Below are positions 36,999 to 49,587 of a stretch of DNA of 64,000 nucleotides, in pieces (position 1 is the stretch's first letter; every line of letters begins with the position of its first letter). The stretch is from Prosopocoilus inquinatus (Eukaryota; Arthropoda; Insecta; Coleoptera; Lucanidae): the NCBI GenBank assembly GCA_036172665.1, contig CM069880.1, positions 6,264,501 to 6,328,500 of the forward strand, in the 5' to 3' direction. The notes beneath the pieces were generated by a model that saw only the letters and a list, made by a program, of their open reading frames with translations, was not told where the DNA came from and made no database searches. Position numbers and translations under genes: made by a program.

Positions 36999-38245
36999 TT
37001 TGTCTTTAAAATGAGTTTTCTGCAATTATGTTTTTTCTTTTAAAGCAAAATAAATAAATATTGTATACTTTGTAATGTAGGTAAAACAAATACTGGATAA
37101 ATGCACTGGGCTCCGTTCAAGAATAACAAAGAGCGGTAATATTCTTCCTCTCTCATGTAAGTGATTTTGTGCACTTTGCTTTGCATCATTTTAAATGCCG
37201 AAAGTGCTCTCCCGATACAGTTTCTGAACGCGCCCATATAGTGGGTGCAAAACAAGGATGCAAAGGTACTTTCTTTTGCTCACAAAATTGTAACATTCTT
37301 CAAGTTTGAAAACATTTAAATTTTACAGTTAAATCTGAATTATATAATGCACCTTTAAAAAATATGAATCCAGACGGCACAAGTTTCAAAAGGATGACAT
37401 AAAGATGTCAAAAGATGACAAAAGACATCTCCTGCTTTCTGGAAATAGTTAACGTTTATATGATTAAATTTAGGTAAATATGCAACAAATTGAATGGATC
37501 GCGTCATTTTTTTACTTCGTAATAGCAGTACTTAAATAAGTTTTGAAAAAAATCAACCGACCAAAAATACTAGCACATCAATAAGCTACCCAGCAAAAGT
37601 AGAGTTGCATTGCACAGCGTGATTCGAATACGGTCCTGTAACTGTGTAGTAGAGAGTGTACTATAAAATTAAAACAATATACGCAAACCCAAGTAAATGA
37701 TTTGTAATATAGATTTGGCAGTTGATTAAATAAAAACACGTGTTCTAATATATTAGGTATGCCGTTATTTTAATTGCCGAACAGTCCTAATACATTCTAT
37801 CAGAACAGCTGTCATTTTAGAACGACCGGTCCCATGCGAAATCTTTCAGATTTTCAAGTAAAACACAACCTTACTTTAAGGGTAACGTTTTCACATTAAT
37901 AATTGTTCGTTGTAAACAAAGTTGCAAAAGAAATTTCAGTTGTGATAACCTACGAAAAGTTTCCTTTGAAAAAACTAGTCACCGTTTTGTCTATAAAGTG
38001 TTTCTATTCAGGCTATGTAATCACTTGGGAAGAGAGAAGTTATAACAAATATATGTAAGTTGCAAGTATACATAATTAGAAACGTATTCTTAATAATTTG
38101 GTCCATTTTATCTTGATATTTAATAATTCAGTGAAGATAACCACTACTATGCTTGAGCTTCATTCTAGTAATTCGGTCTACATATTAGTTGTAATTATCC
38201 TATTTGGATAATTTAAAGGTGACTTTGTATTTTCAGTGTAAAAAA

Positions 38246-41200
38246 ATGTCCGAAGAAATACCAACATTAAATCTGCACCGAGGTAAATCGTGGTCAGAAT
38301 GGACGAAGATTGTAGGAAATTTTCCAGATATATGTATAAGCCTTCTTTTGATTATGTTCTTTACATCTGATTTTCGAACTATTTCAGCAGTGTCAGAAAA
38401 AGTAAAGCGAAAAGTTCATCCAAGTGTTTACCTGTTGCCGAGGAAGGATATTCTTTTGTATGGATGTTGTCCAAAAATGGACGTGCGTGTTTTATGCCAA
38501 TGCAGTACTTGTGGGAAAGTCATGATGCCTTCTGGGTTTTCATCCCACTGCAAAGACAAACATGGGCCTGATCAGTCACAAACTCCTGCTCCTATCATAA
38601 CCCCGGGAACTAGTTTATTGAAAAAGAAGCATCCGCACACGAAAACTAACAAAAAGAAACCTGTTCTTCCAACACCTGTGCCTCCTCCGCCTTTATTTCC
38701 GGTAAGTTACTCTTAAATATCTTGGTCAATATAATTATTCACTATAATGTTTTGTATCAGTTTAGTAAGTAGGTCACAATGATCTCTGAAAACTTGCACA
38801 GAAATAATAAACATAATAACAATCAGATATAGGAAAAGAAAACTGAAATTTTCTATCAGAGACTATTAGTTAGTATATTCGGAATAAGAATTATACCATA
38901 GAAATTAAAATTTTAAAAATTTAATTTTTTGTCATAACATTTTTATTTGAACAGATAGAAAAACAATTATGGAGATTATTTAAACGATCTTTCAATTGGA
39001 ATTTAATGGTGGTATTAAAATTTTTCCAGCTCATTACCAGTGCTCATACCGTTTCTGAGTAATGAGTACCAACTATTTTTTCTTATGGGGCATAAAGTAG
39101 GCCATGACATTTTTAAACTCGCCTTTTCTTCTACTTTTCATTGATATAGCACTTGCACTAATTATTTCCAGAGAAAGTATTAAAAAACACAAAACAAAAT
39201 TTTGCTTTAAATCACGGTAGTAGGCTATGAAAAAAACAATATAAAAAACAAAGGTTGCGTTAAGTGAACGGTTATTTTAAGCAAAATCGTTGTCAACGGT
39301 CAGACTGTACCACGTGATTAATCAGCTGATTAGAAAAATTGGTCGCGATTTAAAATACAGGTGATGTGAAATAAGGTTTTTAGCTAAAAGTTTGATATAT
39401 TACTTTTTTATTATCCCTTTGGATACTACTTACTTCGTTCAAACCTTTGTTTGAACGAAGTAAGCCCGTGGCGTATTTTACTAATTTCGAAACTTTAGAG
39501 GACCCTTTCAAAACTTGTTCTATTCCCGCCCTCTTCTGTCATAATTTATAATCTCAGTGGCCATCTAGCCATTAACTGTAGCCGTTAAGTGAGCGGTTAG
39601 TAAAGTCCGTCCACTTTGGTCAGAATTGCCGTTCACTTAACGCAACCAAAATTTTATTTCTATCTGTCAATTTAATTAAAGTTTCTAACTATTTTTTACA
39701 TATCGTCTTATTTTCTACCATATTATTAAAACATCTAGTTACCTGTAATATTTTTTATATAACAAATTGCTATTTTCTTGCCAAAAAGGAAAATAATAAT
39801 TAAAAAAATTTGTTGCAAATCCTTTTTGATAGCAGTGAAAACCTCGAGCAGCCTCTGTACAGCTGTTTCAGCCCTGTTTGGGGCTTCATCAGCAGAGACG
39901 TAGCTCAACATTCCCACTGCAGACCAAAAACGACTTGTCCAATTTATTCGCAATTGCGATGTAATAGTGATGAACTGATAAAACAGCGACATCCTACGAT
40001 CGCTTTTTGACCTGACATTGCAGTAGGATAGACAAATTGAAGCGGATTTGCTCCTAATAAGTTCCCCATGCAAGGCGGTCATGTTTGCTGTCAAAGCATA
40101 ATGAAAGTTTAAAAAAAAATTGTTGCAAATCGTTTTTGATTATTAGGAGCAAATCCGCTTCAATTTGTCTATCCTACTGCAATGTCAGGTCAAAAAGCGA
40201 TCGTAGGATGTCGCTGTTTTGTCAGTTCATCACTATTACATCGCAATTGCGAATAAATTGGACAAGTCGTTTTTGGTCTGCAGTGGGAATGTCGAGCTAC
40301 GTCTCTGCTGATGAAGCCCCAAACAGGGCTGAAACAGCTGTACCGAGGCTGCTCGAGGTTTTCACTGCAATCAAAAACGATTTGCAACAAATTTTTTTAA
40401 AACTTTCATTATGCTTTGACAGCAAGTATGGCCGCCTTGCATAGGGGACTTATTAGGAGCAAATCCGCTTGAATTTGTCTATTCTACTGCAATGTCATGT
40501 CAAAAAGCGATCGTCGGATGTCGCTGTTTTATCTGTTCGAAAAATAATAATGATAATATGGTGGCGAGACCGAAGTATTTTTATTTGTATCCTGAACGTG
40601 GACAATCTGATTCTAAAACCCTTAAAAATATGAAGAGCAAGTCGAAAAAGTAGATACGATAGTTTCGTAAAAGTTAAATTGATTAGAAAACTAGACCATG
40701 AGGGATCGGTCACAGAGGAACCGCAGACATTTTAATGAGAAATTAAAAATAAAGTTTGCATTCCAAAATCAACTACATGAGTGTGCGAAAAAAATACCAT
40801 GCTTGTAAGTACGAAGTATGTGATTTTGCAAATGGTCCATTTAAAATATTAGAATTGTACGAATACGGTGGTGTACTAATAACGATTTGTTTAATCGATG
40901 CAATGCCCATTTTTAAACCATCCACAGTCCATAAGTTATTAGAAAAGTTGAACATCAAATATGATTGAAATTTAATAGTAAATAATAAGAAGAATAAATT
41001 CAAACACCGTAGTCTTGCTTTCCTACTACAGTGAAGTCTCTGATAAGCGGACACGAACCGTCGCCAATTATCTGGCCGCTTGTAAGAGGTGTCCGTTTAT
41101 TAGAGAGAATTTTATTAAAAAATTCTATAGAACAGTTCCACAAAATTGTCCGGTTACGAGACGTGTTCGTTTATCAGAGGTGTCCGTAATGAGCGAGTTC

Positions 41201-44200
41201 ACTGTATTTCTATTGCAAAGAAGGTGTTGTGGGGAAGAATATAACAAATTATTAGTCATATTTTTTGAGAAGCTATAACAAAATATTTTAACAATGCAGT
41301 GCAAAATAAAGCAATACATAAAACAACCTGGCAACTTTAAAATAATTTAACTGGTGGACATCAAATTTTGCATTGTTTACTTTATTTACTTCATAGCCTA
41401 TTGCTGTGATATCCGTGATTTAAAGCAAAATTTTGTTTTTGCGTTTTTTAATACTTTTTCTGGAAATAATTATTGCAAATGTTATATCAATGAAAAGTAA
41501 AAGAAAAGGCGACTTTAAATATGTTTTTTTTTTTAAATGTATATTACGTCCCATAAGAAAAACCGAAGTTGGTACCCATTACTCACAAACGGAATGAGTT
41601 GGGAAAATTCTAATAGCACTATTAAATTCTAATTGAAAGATTGTTTAAATAATCTCCATATTTTTCTTTCCTATCTGTTCAAATAAAAGTTATGACAAAA
41701 AATTTAATTTGTCAAATTTTAATTTTTTTGGTATAGTTCCCAAAGTATGGGATATTTTTGAAATTTTATGGGTTAGTTTAGTTACTCTATTGATTCCCTA
41801 TAATTCATCCCATTTAACCGAATCTATACCTTTTATAACAACGGAGATCCCCGTGCTGGGAATATTATCTTGGACACACTGAATAATTTCGTTGTAATTT
41901 TTTGATATATAATTTACCGAATGATACTGCACAATTTAAATTGATGACGTTCAGTTATGTATGTACATACTTAAAACTGTAACATAACAAATATTATTTA
42001 AAATATTTAAATTTCACGTTTGATTATGAACTTTTTCTGAGGATCAAAATGAAAGTGATATTAAATGGGGAAAGACGTTTTGCAATGCTCATTAAATATT
42101 TTTAAATTCTGATAGAATAAAGCTTAATCTTTAGTTATTAGTGTAATATTAGACAAAAAGACTCTTATCGAATTCTTGTTTTGGCTGCTTGCTTGTTATG
42201 GTGATTAAAATGCATTTACATCTTATTGGGGTCGCATTACTTTTAATTGTAAGTGTACTTTGGTACTGTAATGCTATGCTTAGAGACTGTAATGGAAGAT
42301 GTTTTGTACACATGTAAATTTGATCTAAAGAATGTTGCAAATGAATGCATTGCTAATGCTTGAAATGTGATAACTTATCACTGATAAGTTACCACCTGTT
42401 ACTGGATTAAGTATTTGTATTAGTTTTCATCAAAGATGACTTTAGTGACATATAAGCTGACCGTCTTGATTTTGTTTCTAGAGACAAGCAACGCCTCCCC
42501 CCTCCCCCATCAACGCGCCAGCGGACCTCTCACCCCCCATATTGCTTCCGGTACAAGTTACGAAACCTCCCACACCGCCTCCAAGCGCGCCGTTATCATC
42601 TCCGACAAACAATATCCCGAAGCACAAGAAGTCAAAGAAAAGTTACAAAAAAATAAAGGAATACGATCCTGACAAACATTGTGGCGTAATAGAGGGACAT
42701 AAGGGACCTTGCTTGAGATCAATTACTTGTTCTAATCATATGGTAAATTTGTATATGTATTAAACCATTTTGAATTGAATTTAATTTAAATTTAATTCAC
42801 AAACAGTTTCGTTTCTGAAATTTCACGTAAATTTCCTTTCATCAACGTTTAAATGATGAACTTTTCATTTCTTTCCTTTATTGGATATTATCATTTACTG
42901 TCCAAACATAGATTGTCTTTTAAAAAGTGTAGTACACTCCAGTTTCAAAATGGGTGGGTTATGATATATTTAAAAGCTTATTTTACCAGAGTATTTAGGA
43001 ATTTTTGCTCTACGAATTTCGGTTTTGCCATAATTAAATTAATTTGACTACAAAGTGTACTTATGAATTGGTCATTTTTATGTTAGGTACTTTTAAGAAA
43101 AGCAGTTCCTGGTCGAAGCAAAGATTTTCAACAATTGATTGCTGATCACAAAGCTGCCAAGGATAAAGAAGCAAGCAAACAGAACCAAATATTGGTATCT
43201 AAGATTGAAACGGCTTCTTCTACCTCACAGAGTGCAACCTTTAGGAATGTTGCACCTACATATGTGGTATGAATATCTAATCTTATCTGTAAGGCTTATG
43301 TGGTGTTCTAATGCTTCCTCTTAGTTTTCGCCTTTAAATCAATGTTATGGTTCAATCTTAGAATTTACACAGTTTTTTAACTGGCATAACTTCAATTTAG
43401 AAATTGAGAGCGTTTTTTCGTTTAAAGCGTTCTCATTGTATATTTGTGGTTCACTATATTAATGAAATTGATTTTATTTTGTTCAGAAAATTACACCTAC
43501 ACCTCCTGCACCAACTACAGTACTGACAACCAAATCAGAACTTCAAATTATATCGCAGCCGCTTCACGTAACAATTACATCTCCAGCTATGACAAATTCT
43601 AATTCTCAGGGAAATTCAGAAAGCTGTTCATCCGTTGTGTACATGCCCATGAGTCCTGTCGGTGTAGTAAGTCCAGTACAGGTAAGCATAAACATAAATG
43701 TTTTAGGAACGAAACAGTTGCAGCTAATTTTGTTCTATTTGTGGTATTAAGATGTTTTGCTGTAACTTATGTCGTTCTTTCTGATTTCTGTTGGCTTCTG
43801 GGAGATACTGTACTTTCATAATTCATGCATTATGATGGGACATTTAATACTAATGGTATTGAGGCTGAGTGGGCTCATTCATGTTAAGGAAACAAAATAA
43901 TAATATTAATTTTTGTCCTTTTGTAACGTTTGTACTTTTGTGTATTGTATTTCTAATGTAACAATGGGATTTGTCTGTAACATAATGTTAATGGTATTAA
44001 ATGAAACACACATGTAGCTGACCTACCAGTACCGGGAGTTTACAAAAGAAATCAGTAAACATCATGAATTTCTCTGGAAGATTGTACTAATGGTAAATAG
44101 TGAGATTTACTGATTTTTAATTAAATATAATGGTGTAGGTGGCTAATTAGCACTAAAACTTTGTCATATTATCAATGAATGTTGCTATGAGATGCAGCAA

Positions 44201-47200
44201 ATATACATGACCTACTTTAGAACTTGATGGAGCTAAGAAAAATTATCGGAGTAGCAGAAAGTAACTATATAATGCAGACGTATAACATAGGGCTCAATAA
44301 ACTTCAGATCTCGGGCGGCCGTGGCATATAATTTCACATTTTGCCATCACCAGAACATTTTTAATATAACACGTTATCATCCAATTGGGTGGATACATGT
44401 ATAATCGCGCGCATCTCTTGCACGCAAACCTCACCCTTAAGACCTTGTGCTAGAAATGTCAAGTTGAAGCCCTTAAGGTGCACACCACTGTGCTGCCCAC
44501 TAGCGCCAGAGCGGAATTATGTAAGTCGACTTGCAGATGCACAAATATTCTTCATATAAATCAGAAATTTGGGATTTACTTGAACCTGCCCAGTGCTTGC
44601 ACAAATGGGTGGATATCGTGTTGTTAATGTCCACCCAACTGAGCAGTTAATGCCCACCCAATTATGTGGACAAGTGGATAGGAAGAAGCGGAAACCAAAC
44701 TCGAATGAACTTTTGTATTAAAATATTTGCTAATTCAACTAAAAGCTACGGATATGCCTCGAAAATCTCTCTACGTTTAATCCACGATCTTGTCCACCAA
44801 TATCGTTAATGTTTCCTTTTGCTTGCTAGGATTTAAAACAAACAATCGATTTCAACACGACTTAATTTAGTTGTCCTATTATCCGAGTTGTTGAAATCAA
44901 TCAAAAATTGGTAAATCTAAATTCCTTTGGATCAATTTACAAGTTAGTTGCAAATGAATCATTCGTGCTGATAATCAAAAGTGTAAAATTTCAATTCTTA
45001 AAGCCTTGGGCCTACATCTGTGTCTAATATGACGCCTTGATCTTCAATTTGACATTAAATATGCATGAGGTAACAGTAGTTTTTTTAAAGACGTCAAACG
45101 AAAGGCATCACCACATGATCCCTACGCAACAATGTAAAACTGTGCCTGATCTTTTGCATTAATTGAAACGTTTTTGTCTATTAGACGCAAATGCAGTCTT
45201 GGCATAAGGAAATATTGACGTTTATGTGATCTGAGATGAGATTTAAACAATTCTGAATCTTCTATAGGATATTATTACGATTATTAATTATATTTTTACT
45301 GGCAATGTTAAGAAAATTATATTACCACCTTTATAAAATTTAAAATGATGCGTATTTATTAATCTACTCATACAACTTAAGGCTAGTCAAACCCTGCCTG
45401 CATTTTTAAATTTGCGCCCAATATACACACTATCAGAAATACACACCAGCAACGACTGTTACAGTAAAGAAGTTAATGTGAGCACCCACATTGCCAAGTT
45501 TGGGAATTTTGTTTATATCTGGGAAATTACTTAAGAAAGCAGTATAATTTATCGCTGGAAAGGGAAATTTCGCATCTGGCAACGACCTGTTCAGAACTTG
45601 CAACTCTCATTAACTAAATGGTAACTTAGAGCGACGTAAACACATTAATTGATCAAAATTGAAATGACTTTTAATATCTTTTATTAGTACAATTTAAATT
45701 AAGTACATTACGTCGTCTAAGTGGGCGTATTTTCTTGGTCTAATAATTGTTAAATTTCTAAATATACGAGTATTAGCATTATGCTTTGACAGCAAGCATG
45801 GCCGCCTTGCATGGGGAACTTATTAGGAGCAAATACCGCTTCAATTTGTCCACCCTACTGCAATGTCAGGTCAAAAAGCGATAGTAAGATGTCGCTATTT
45901 TATCTGTTCATTAATAACGATATTTAACTAATTTATGTTTTATATACATTAGTATTAGTTTGGCCCCATCAAAATTACAGGACGGTATAATTTTTTTTCT
46001 CTAATGAAATTAGTTAAGCCCCCTAGAGATTTAAAAGGCGTATATTTTGACATATTACACATTGATAAAAGGTTCAATTTAATACCGAAAAAAAAAGGAA
46101 AAACAATTTTTTTAGGTGGGTCAGACTAGCCTAGTGTTCGTCGACCAAACTCGGCTGTGTTTGCCTAAAAACTCCTTAAGGATTATACACTGTGATCAAG
46201 GACGACTGAAGGTTCTGATATATTAAGAGATATGTAAGAAGTGGTAAAGCACATTGAACAGAAAGAAACAGTTCAATTAATACACGGCGTTCGGTGGTAG
46301 TTATTTTTGATATCTTAGTCATCTTGGCTGAAAATCTCATGGCATATTTCAGACGCTTCGATCATTGTTGATCACGTTGTATTCGAATTGACTTATTTGT
46401 TAAAATAGCGTTCGCAAACTAAGTAGGATAGTATAATTTTTTTTAATGAAATCAACGTTATAAACAGTAGGTGGAATTTCGGCGCATTTGTCTTTAGATC
46501 AAATTAACGATGTATCATCATAGTGCGCTTAGCACGTATGTAATACATCGCTACGTTGATCGAATAGAAAAAGGACCGCCCTCTGATTAAGATAGTGCGT
46601 TCGGCACATAAAAAAAATTAAATCATAGCGAGAATTTTTATGCTGTTCCGAAAATTTACTAATATGTGGTTTTTGTTCTAAGTTAAGACGTAAGTTCTCT
46701 TTTCATGGCCACCTAAGATGAGAAATTTATTGAATCATGTGTTGTGAATACAATAAAAATTATTAATGTATATATATATGAATATTATATATGGGAAATT
46801 AATGATGCTTGCTGTGGAGTGGGTCAGGGACCCTGTCACAATAGCGTTAATGGTAATGGTGATATTAAGAAGTTAATGTTGGTATTAGTGGTTGCATAGT
46901 TCACACTAATGTTAAGAGTATTAACTGTTTTGTTAAAAATATCTGTAATATTTTAACGTGACCGTGTTACGTCAACAGTACTTCTAAGATTATTGTGAAT
47001 ATTTCATATCTGCAACCATTGTCTGGATATTACCATTATAACATTACAAGTTACTTTTATCATTAAAAAAATTGTTATGACAGGGTTGTAATATGTGTGT
47101 TCGTGTATCGATATTTGATGCCTATTTAAATCGATATATTTAAATATAAATCTATATATTTAAATATTAGGAGTATTAAATAAATATCACAAACGCTTGA

Positions 47201-48145
47201 AGGTTTAGAAATAAAAAAAAAAAAAGATTTTAAGTAGATAAAATTGGTTCAAGTTCAGCAGGTACCTACTAATGCAAGTTTCTTATAGGAGATGATTTGT
47301 TTCTAACATGTTGCAGTTTTAAAGTTTATCTATTACTAAGAATGCTAAAATAGGTCACTATTTGAAACTAAAAAGATTTATGGGTATTTGATATCGATAC
47401 TGTTTCCAAACGTGATGATTGTTAATTTTTGCTCTTTGTTCGGATGAATATTCAGTAAAATATAAATAACGTGGTTACAGCCATATCCTCGTTATTAATA
47501 TTTCATATTTAATTATTTAATTCATCTCGTTTATTAATACAGTTTGTACAGTTGGAAGGGACAATAATACGTGTGGCTTCGACTCAACCATTGCTAAGTC
47601 CACCACTAGGAACACAGCCTATCGTTGTGACAATACCTGTACAGAACCATAATACACCAATGTATACAAGCCATCCGAAACCACTTATAATGTCTACATG
47701 CTCAACTAGAAAAGTAGGTGGCACATTTGTGTTGCAAAATGAACGTATTGATCGTCAAAGAAGTGAAATACAGGTGGCCGCAAACACTCGGCGTTCTATT
47801 GCAAACTCCTGTTCTGTTCTTAACACACATCATCATAAGCCGAATATATTGAAAAATTCCACGAGAGGTGCTAGTTTGAAATTAAACGCTGTTAAGCGTC
47901 TAAATTCTGATAAACTTATTAACGACACTAAATCGAATGCAGTGAAAAATTCCCTCAAGAGCAATAATATTAAAGTTAGCGCTATTAAACGTCAAGCCGT
48001 TGATAGTATTGTTAACGACACTAAACAAATTAGACTGAATGATGTTAACGGTTTCATTTTGCATGCAGATGTTAGTGAAGGAGCTGAGGCTCCGCAGTCA
48101 AATAATTCCATTCACGACAAAATCACTTTTATAAATATGAAGTAG
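38246..48145 (+). CDS. ATXN7: Ataxin-7 homologue (SAGA deubiquitinase module subunit), six exons, about 546 aa
   Basis: Exons are 38246-38333, 38388-38701, 42482-42742, 43087-43266, 43487-43681 and 47543-48145, all in phase. Ataxin-7 anchors the deubiquitinase module to SAGA. The second exon has a C2H2-like zinc site, CQCSTCGK then SSHCKDKHG, the N-terminal zinc finger of the family. The SCA7 domain spans exons 3-4: DPDKHCGVIEG, CLRSITCSNH, then RKAVPGRSKDFQQLIADH. This is the conserved helical, zinc-binding domain that contacts nucleosomes or the module. Pro-rich linkers flank it and there is no polyglutamine tract. The C-terminal exon is Asn/Lys-rich with repeated VKRLN / IKRQ-type segments. 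The first intron is 54 bp with a CAGCAG tandem acceptor. Length is shorter than vertebrate ataxin-7. Confidence 0.88.
39253..39647. mobile_element. 395-bp TIR element, deleted copy of the 11.6 kb family
   Basis: It starts GGTTGCGTTAAGTGAACGG and ends CCGTTCACTTAACGCAACC, a perfect 19-bp inverted repeat. Compared with 11618-12205 it lacks an internal block (including the possible exon), with the break at AAAAT|ACAGGTGATG. Confidence 0.8.
39851..39899 (-). ncRNA. Hammerhead ribozyme motif, copy A
   Basis: On the minus strand: stem I strand GUCUCUG, core CUGAUGA (39892-39886), stem II AGCCC / GGGCU closing a CAAACA loop, core GAAA, palindromic CAGCUG stem III, UA as the cleavage dinucleotide (39859-39858), and stem I partner CAGAGGC. 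Stem I pairs over all 7 positions (one G-U). All conserved core bases (C3 to A9, G12 to A15.1, U16.1, H17) are present. The short palindromic stem III is the form known for type-I motifs that act as dimers. Confidence 0.7.
40301..40349 (+). ncRNA. Hammerhead ribozyme motif, copy B
   Basis: Same layout on the plus strand: GUCUCUG, CUGAUGA (40308-40314), stem II with CAAACA loop, GAAA, CAGCUG, UA (40341-40342) and CCGAGGC. Stem I differs from copy A by one base, giving a U-C mismatch at its second pair. The core is intact. Confidence 0.65.
40756..40968 (+). pseudogene. Unidentified coding-like segment inside ataxin-7 intron 2
   Basis: An open frame ends KPSTVHKLLEKLNIKYD followed by a stop. 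Just upstream, in another frame, a basic segment from about 40705 ends at a GTAAGT donor-like site near 40804. Composition looks protein-like, but I recognise no family. It may be the remnant of a transposase or of a captured gene. The ATG-like start at 40756 is not convincing, because the frame may begin at a splice acceptor or a frameshift. Confidence 0.3.
41029..41204. mobile_element. Pogo/Tigger-type MITE, 176 bp, TA duplication
   Basis: It starts CAGTGAAGTCTCTGATAAGC and ends with the inverted GCGAGTTCACTG, with TA on each side (41027-41028 and 41205-41206). GGACAC-GTGTCC blocks repeat in both arms. CAGTGAA-type ends with TA are usual for pogo/Tigger elements. Confidence 0.75.
43682..47542. 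other. Ataxin-7 intron 5: 3.9 kb, repeat remnants
   Basis: No internal exon is supported. About 44388-44670 carries CCAATTGGGTGGATA- and CCACCCAATT-type inverted pieces and an end-like CGCAAACCTCACCC next to TTAA (44416-44433), similar to the element at 6726-7706. A hammerhead-family fragment lies at 45780-45912. A gene-free remainder is AT-rich. Confidence 0.5.
45780..45912 (+). repeat. Fragment of the hammerhead-bearing repeat (no ribozyme part)
   Basis: It runs from ATTATGCTTTGACAGCAAGC through GGCCGCCTTGCAT and TTATTAGGAGCAAAT to GATGTCGCTATTTTATCTGT. This is the junction region between two units, ending where the partial unit at 40539 also ends. Confidence 0.65.
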
Positions 48146-49532
48146 AACAAATTATTAATTTTTAAGACTAACTTGTTCATTGAGCATTTGTGACACAAAG
48201 ATTTAAGTGTAAGGAATAATGCACATTTTAGTTGAAAATCGTAATCAGTGTTGCATTTTTTTAGTAGTTATTTGATGCCACATCCACAGCTAAGTAGTTT
48301 AAATGTAGGAGAATATTATATTATTTACAAAAAGTGTTGTAAGATTGATCTGATGCAATTTCTTCTTATACCATACAATTTTAAAAATTTGTAACTATTC
48401 CAACAATACAGTGGAATATTTTAGATATAAATTGTCCAAAATATTCAGCCCTCGAATTAGAGCAATAATACATATAATATATGTACAACATATCAGACTG
48501 ATCTGAATACTATTTGTAAACACGTTTTATAATTTGTATATCAGCAACTGTTGTAGACGTACTCGAACTTAGTGAAAATTTCAATGAACAAGATTATAAC
48601 AATAGATGCAGTAAACACAGTAAGAAGGTACTTCTGCCGACTGTTAATTTTAAAGACTGTTTAATTGATAATACCTTGTATGTTGTGGATGTATGTTTTT
48701 ATGTGTGCATATTTATCTAATTATGAATATTATTTTACAAGCAGGCCGTGTTCATTTATTAGTCTGCTTTACTTAACATTGGTTGTTATTTATAATAGTT
48801 TTAGCGAGAAAAAATATTCTTGATTGTATATGTAATTATTTATTTATTATGTGCAGTAAGTTCACGTATTTTATGTTTCAGGAACAAATTACATGCAGTA
48901 TTAAGTTTAGTATTTTACTATTGAACATTTGTCCTGTGGTTTCAGTTTAACATAACAGAAACGTATTTACATTTATTCATTATTTGAATAATAATACGCG
49001 TAGATGGTAAAGAATGTATTCTGTACAATTAGAAACTATTTCCCTCAAACTTGAGTTCATATTAATTTATTCTATAGGAATAATATTCTCTTCACGATAA
49101 TACAGATATTTTTAGATAATAACTCCATGTAGTGTGTCAACGTTCAAGTTTAAAAAATTAAGACAAAATTTAAAATTATTTCTTTTCTTGGAATCTACCG
49201 CAGTTTATTTCTAATTAGCTTTCAAATGCAAATAATCATCATAAACTCTCGTGAAACTCACAAAATCGAATCTTTCTCAGTATAAATAATCAACGCGTCC
49301 TCAGATTTACTTCACGAAGCAAAAAATTTTTTAATTCAGATTTTACTGTTCTGCTTGGCGCAAATGTATTTGTACCAAATTCCATGTTCATGGGTCTTGA
49401 AGGTGGGAGAAATTAACGCAAAAAGAGATATATTTGAGTATGTAAACTGGTAAGGTAAAATGCTGCTCTCCATTTAAAATTTGAGAGAGATACACCAAAT
49501 TTCCACATCTTTAAAAGAAAAATGAAGTTACC

Positions 49533-49587
49533 GAAAATAGAAATAATATTTCAGTAGTAACTCTACTGAAATATTATTTCTATTTTC
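49533..49587. repeat. Perfect 25-bp inverted repeat with 5-base loop
   Basis: The arm at 49533-49557 is exactly complementary to 49563-49587, with loop TAACT. The arms are AT-rich. Confidence 0.9.

Larger units (their letters stand above)
30727..38245. other. 7.5 kb without a recognised gene
   Basis: AT-rich sequence: presumably the 3' UTR of the PHD gene at the left and the promoter/5' UTR of ataxin-7 at the right (a TTTCAG acceptor lies just before the ATG at 38246). It holds several small repeats listed separately and an ATT/AAT microsatellite near 31505-31535. I saw no supported coding exon. Confidence 0.5.
39809..40539. mobile_element. Inverted and partly tandem units of a hammerhead-bearing retroelement repeat (Penelope-like?)
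   Basis: A unit of about 310 bp is present on the minus strand (about 39809-40116), again on the plus strand (about 40137-40446), and a partial third follows head-to-tail (to 40539). Landmarks per unit are TTATTAGGAGCAAATCCGCT, AAAAAGCGATCGTAGGATG, ACAAGTCGTTTTTGGTCTGC, a hammerhead motif, CGATTTGCAACAAA and GGCCGCCTTGCAT. Other fragments lie at 7.9, 33.8, 45.8 and 49.7 kb. Penelope-like elements are known to have hammerhead motifs in terminal repeats that lie in tandem or inverted partial copies. No reverse transcriptase is present here. Confidence 0.65.
38880..41745. mobile_element. Pair of inverted repeats of about 350 bp enclosing 2.1 kb in ataxin-7 intron 2
   Basis: The segment at about 38880-39233 reappears inverted at about 41385-41745, including AAATCACGG, AATAGGCTATGAA-like, GTCATAAC and TTTATTTGAACAG blocks in matching order. 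Identity looks like roughly 80 percent. Between them lie a TIR element, the hammerhead repeat pair, a coding-like segment and a pogo-type MITE. It may be one old transposon with long terminal repeats filled by later insertions, or two inverted copies of one repeat. Confidence 0.55.

Noticed and set aside
39735..40444. Two mirror-image 119-codon open frames, one on each strand
   Set aside because: They are the same sequence read twice across the inverted hammerhead repeat; the frame also crosses the ribozyme motif and is most likely chance.
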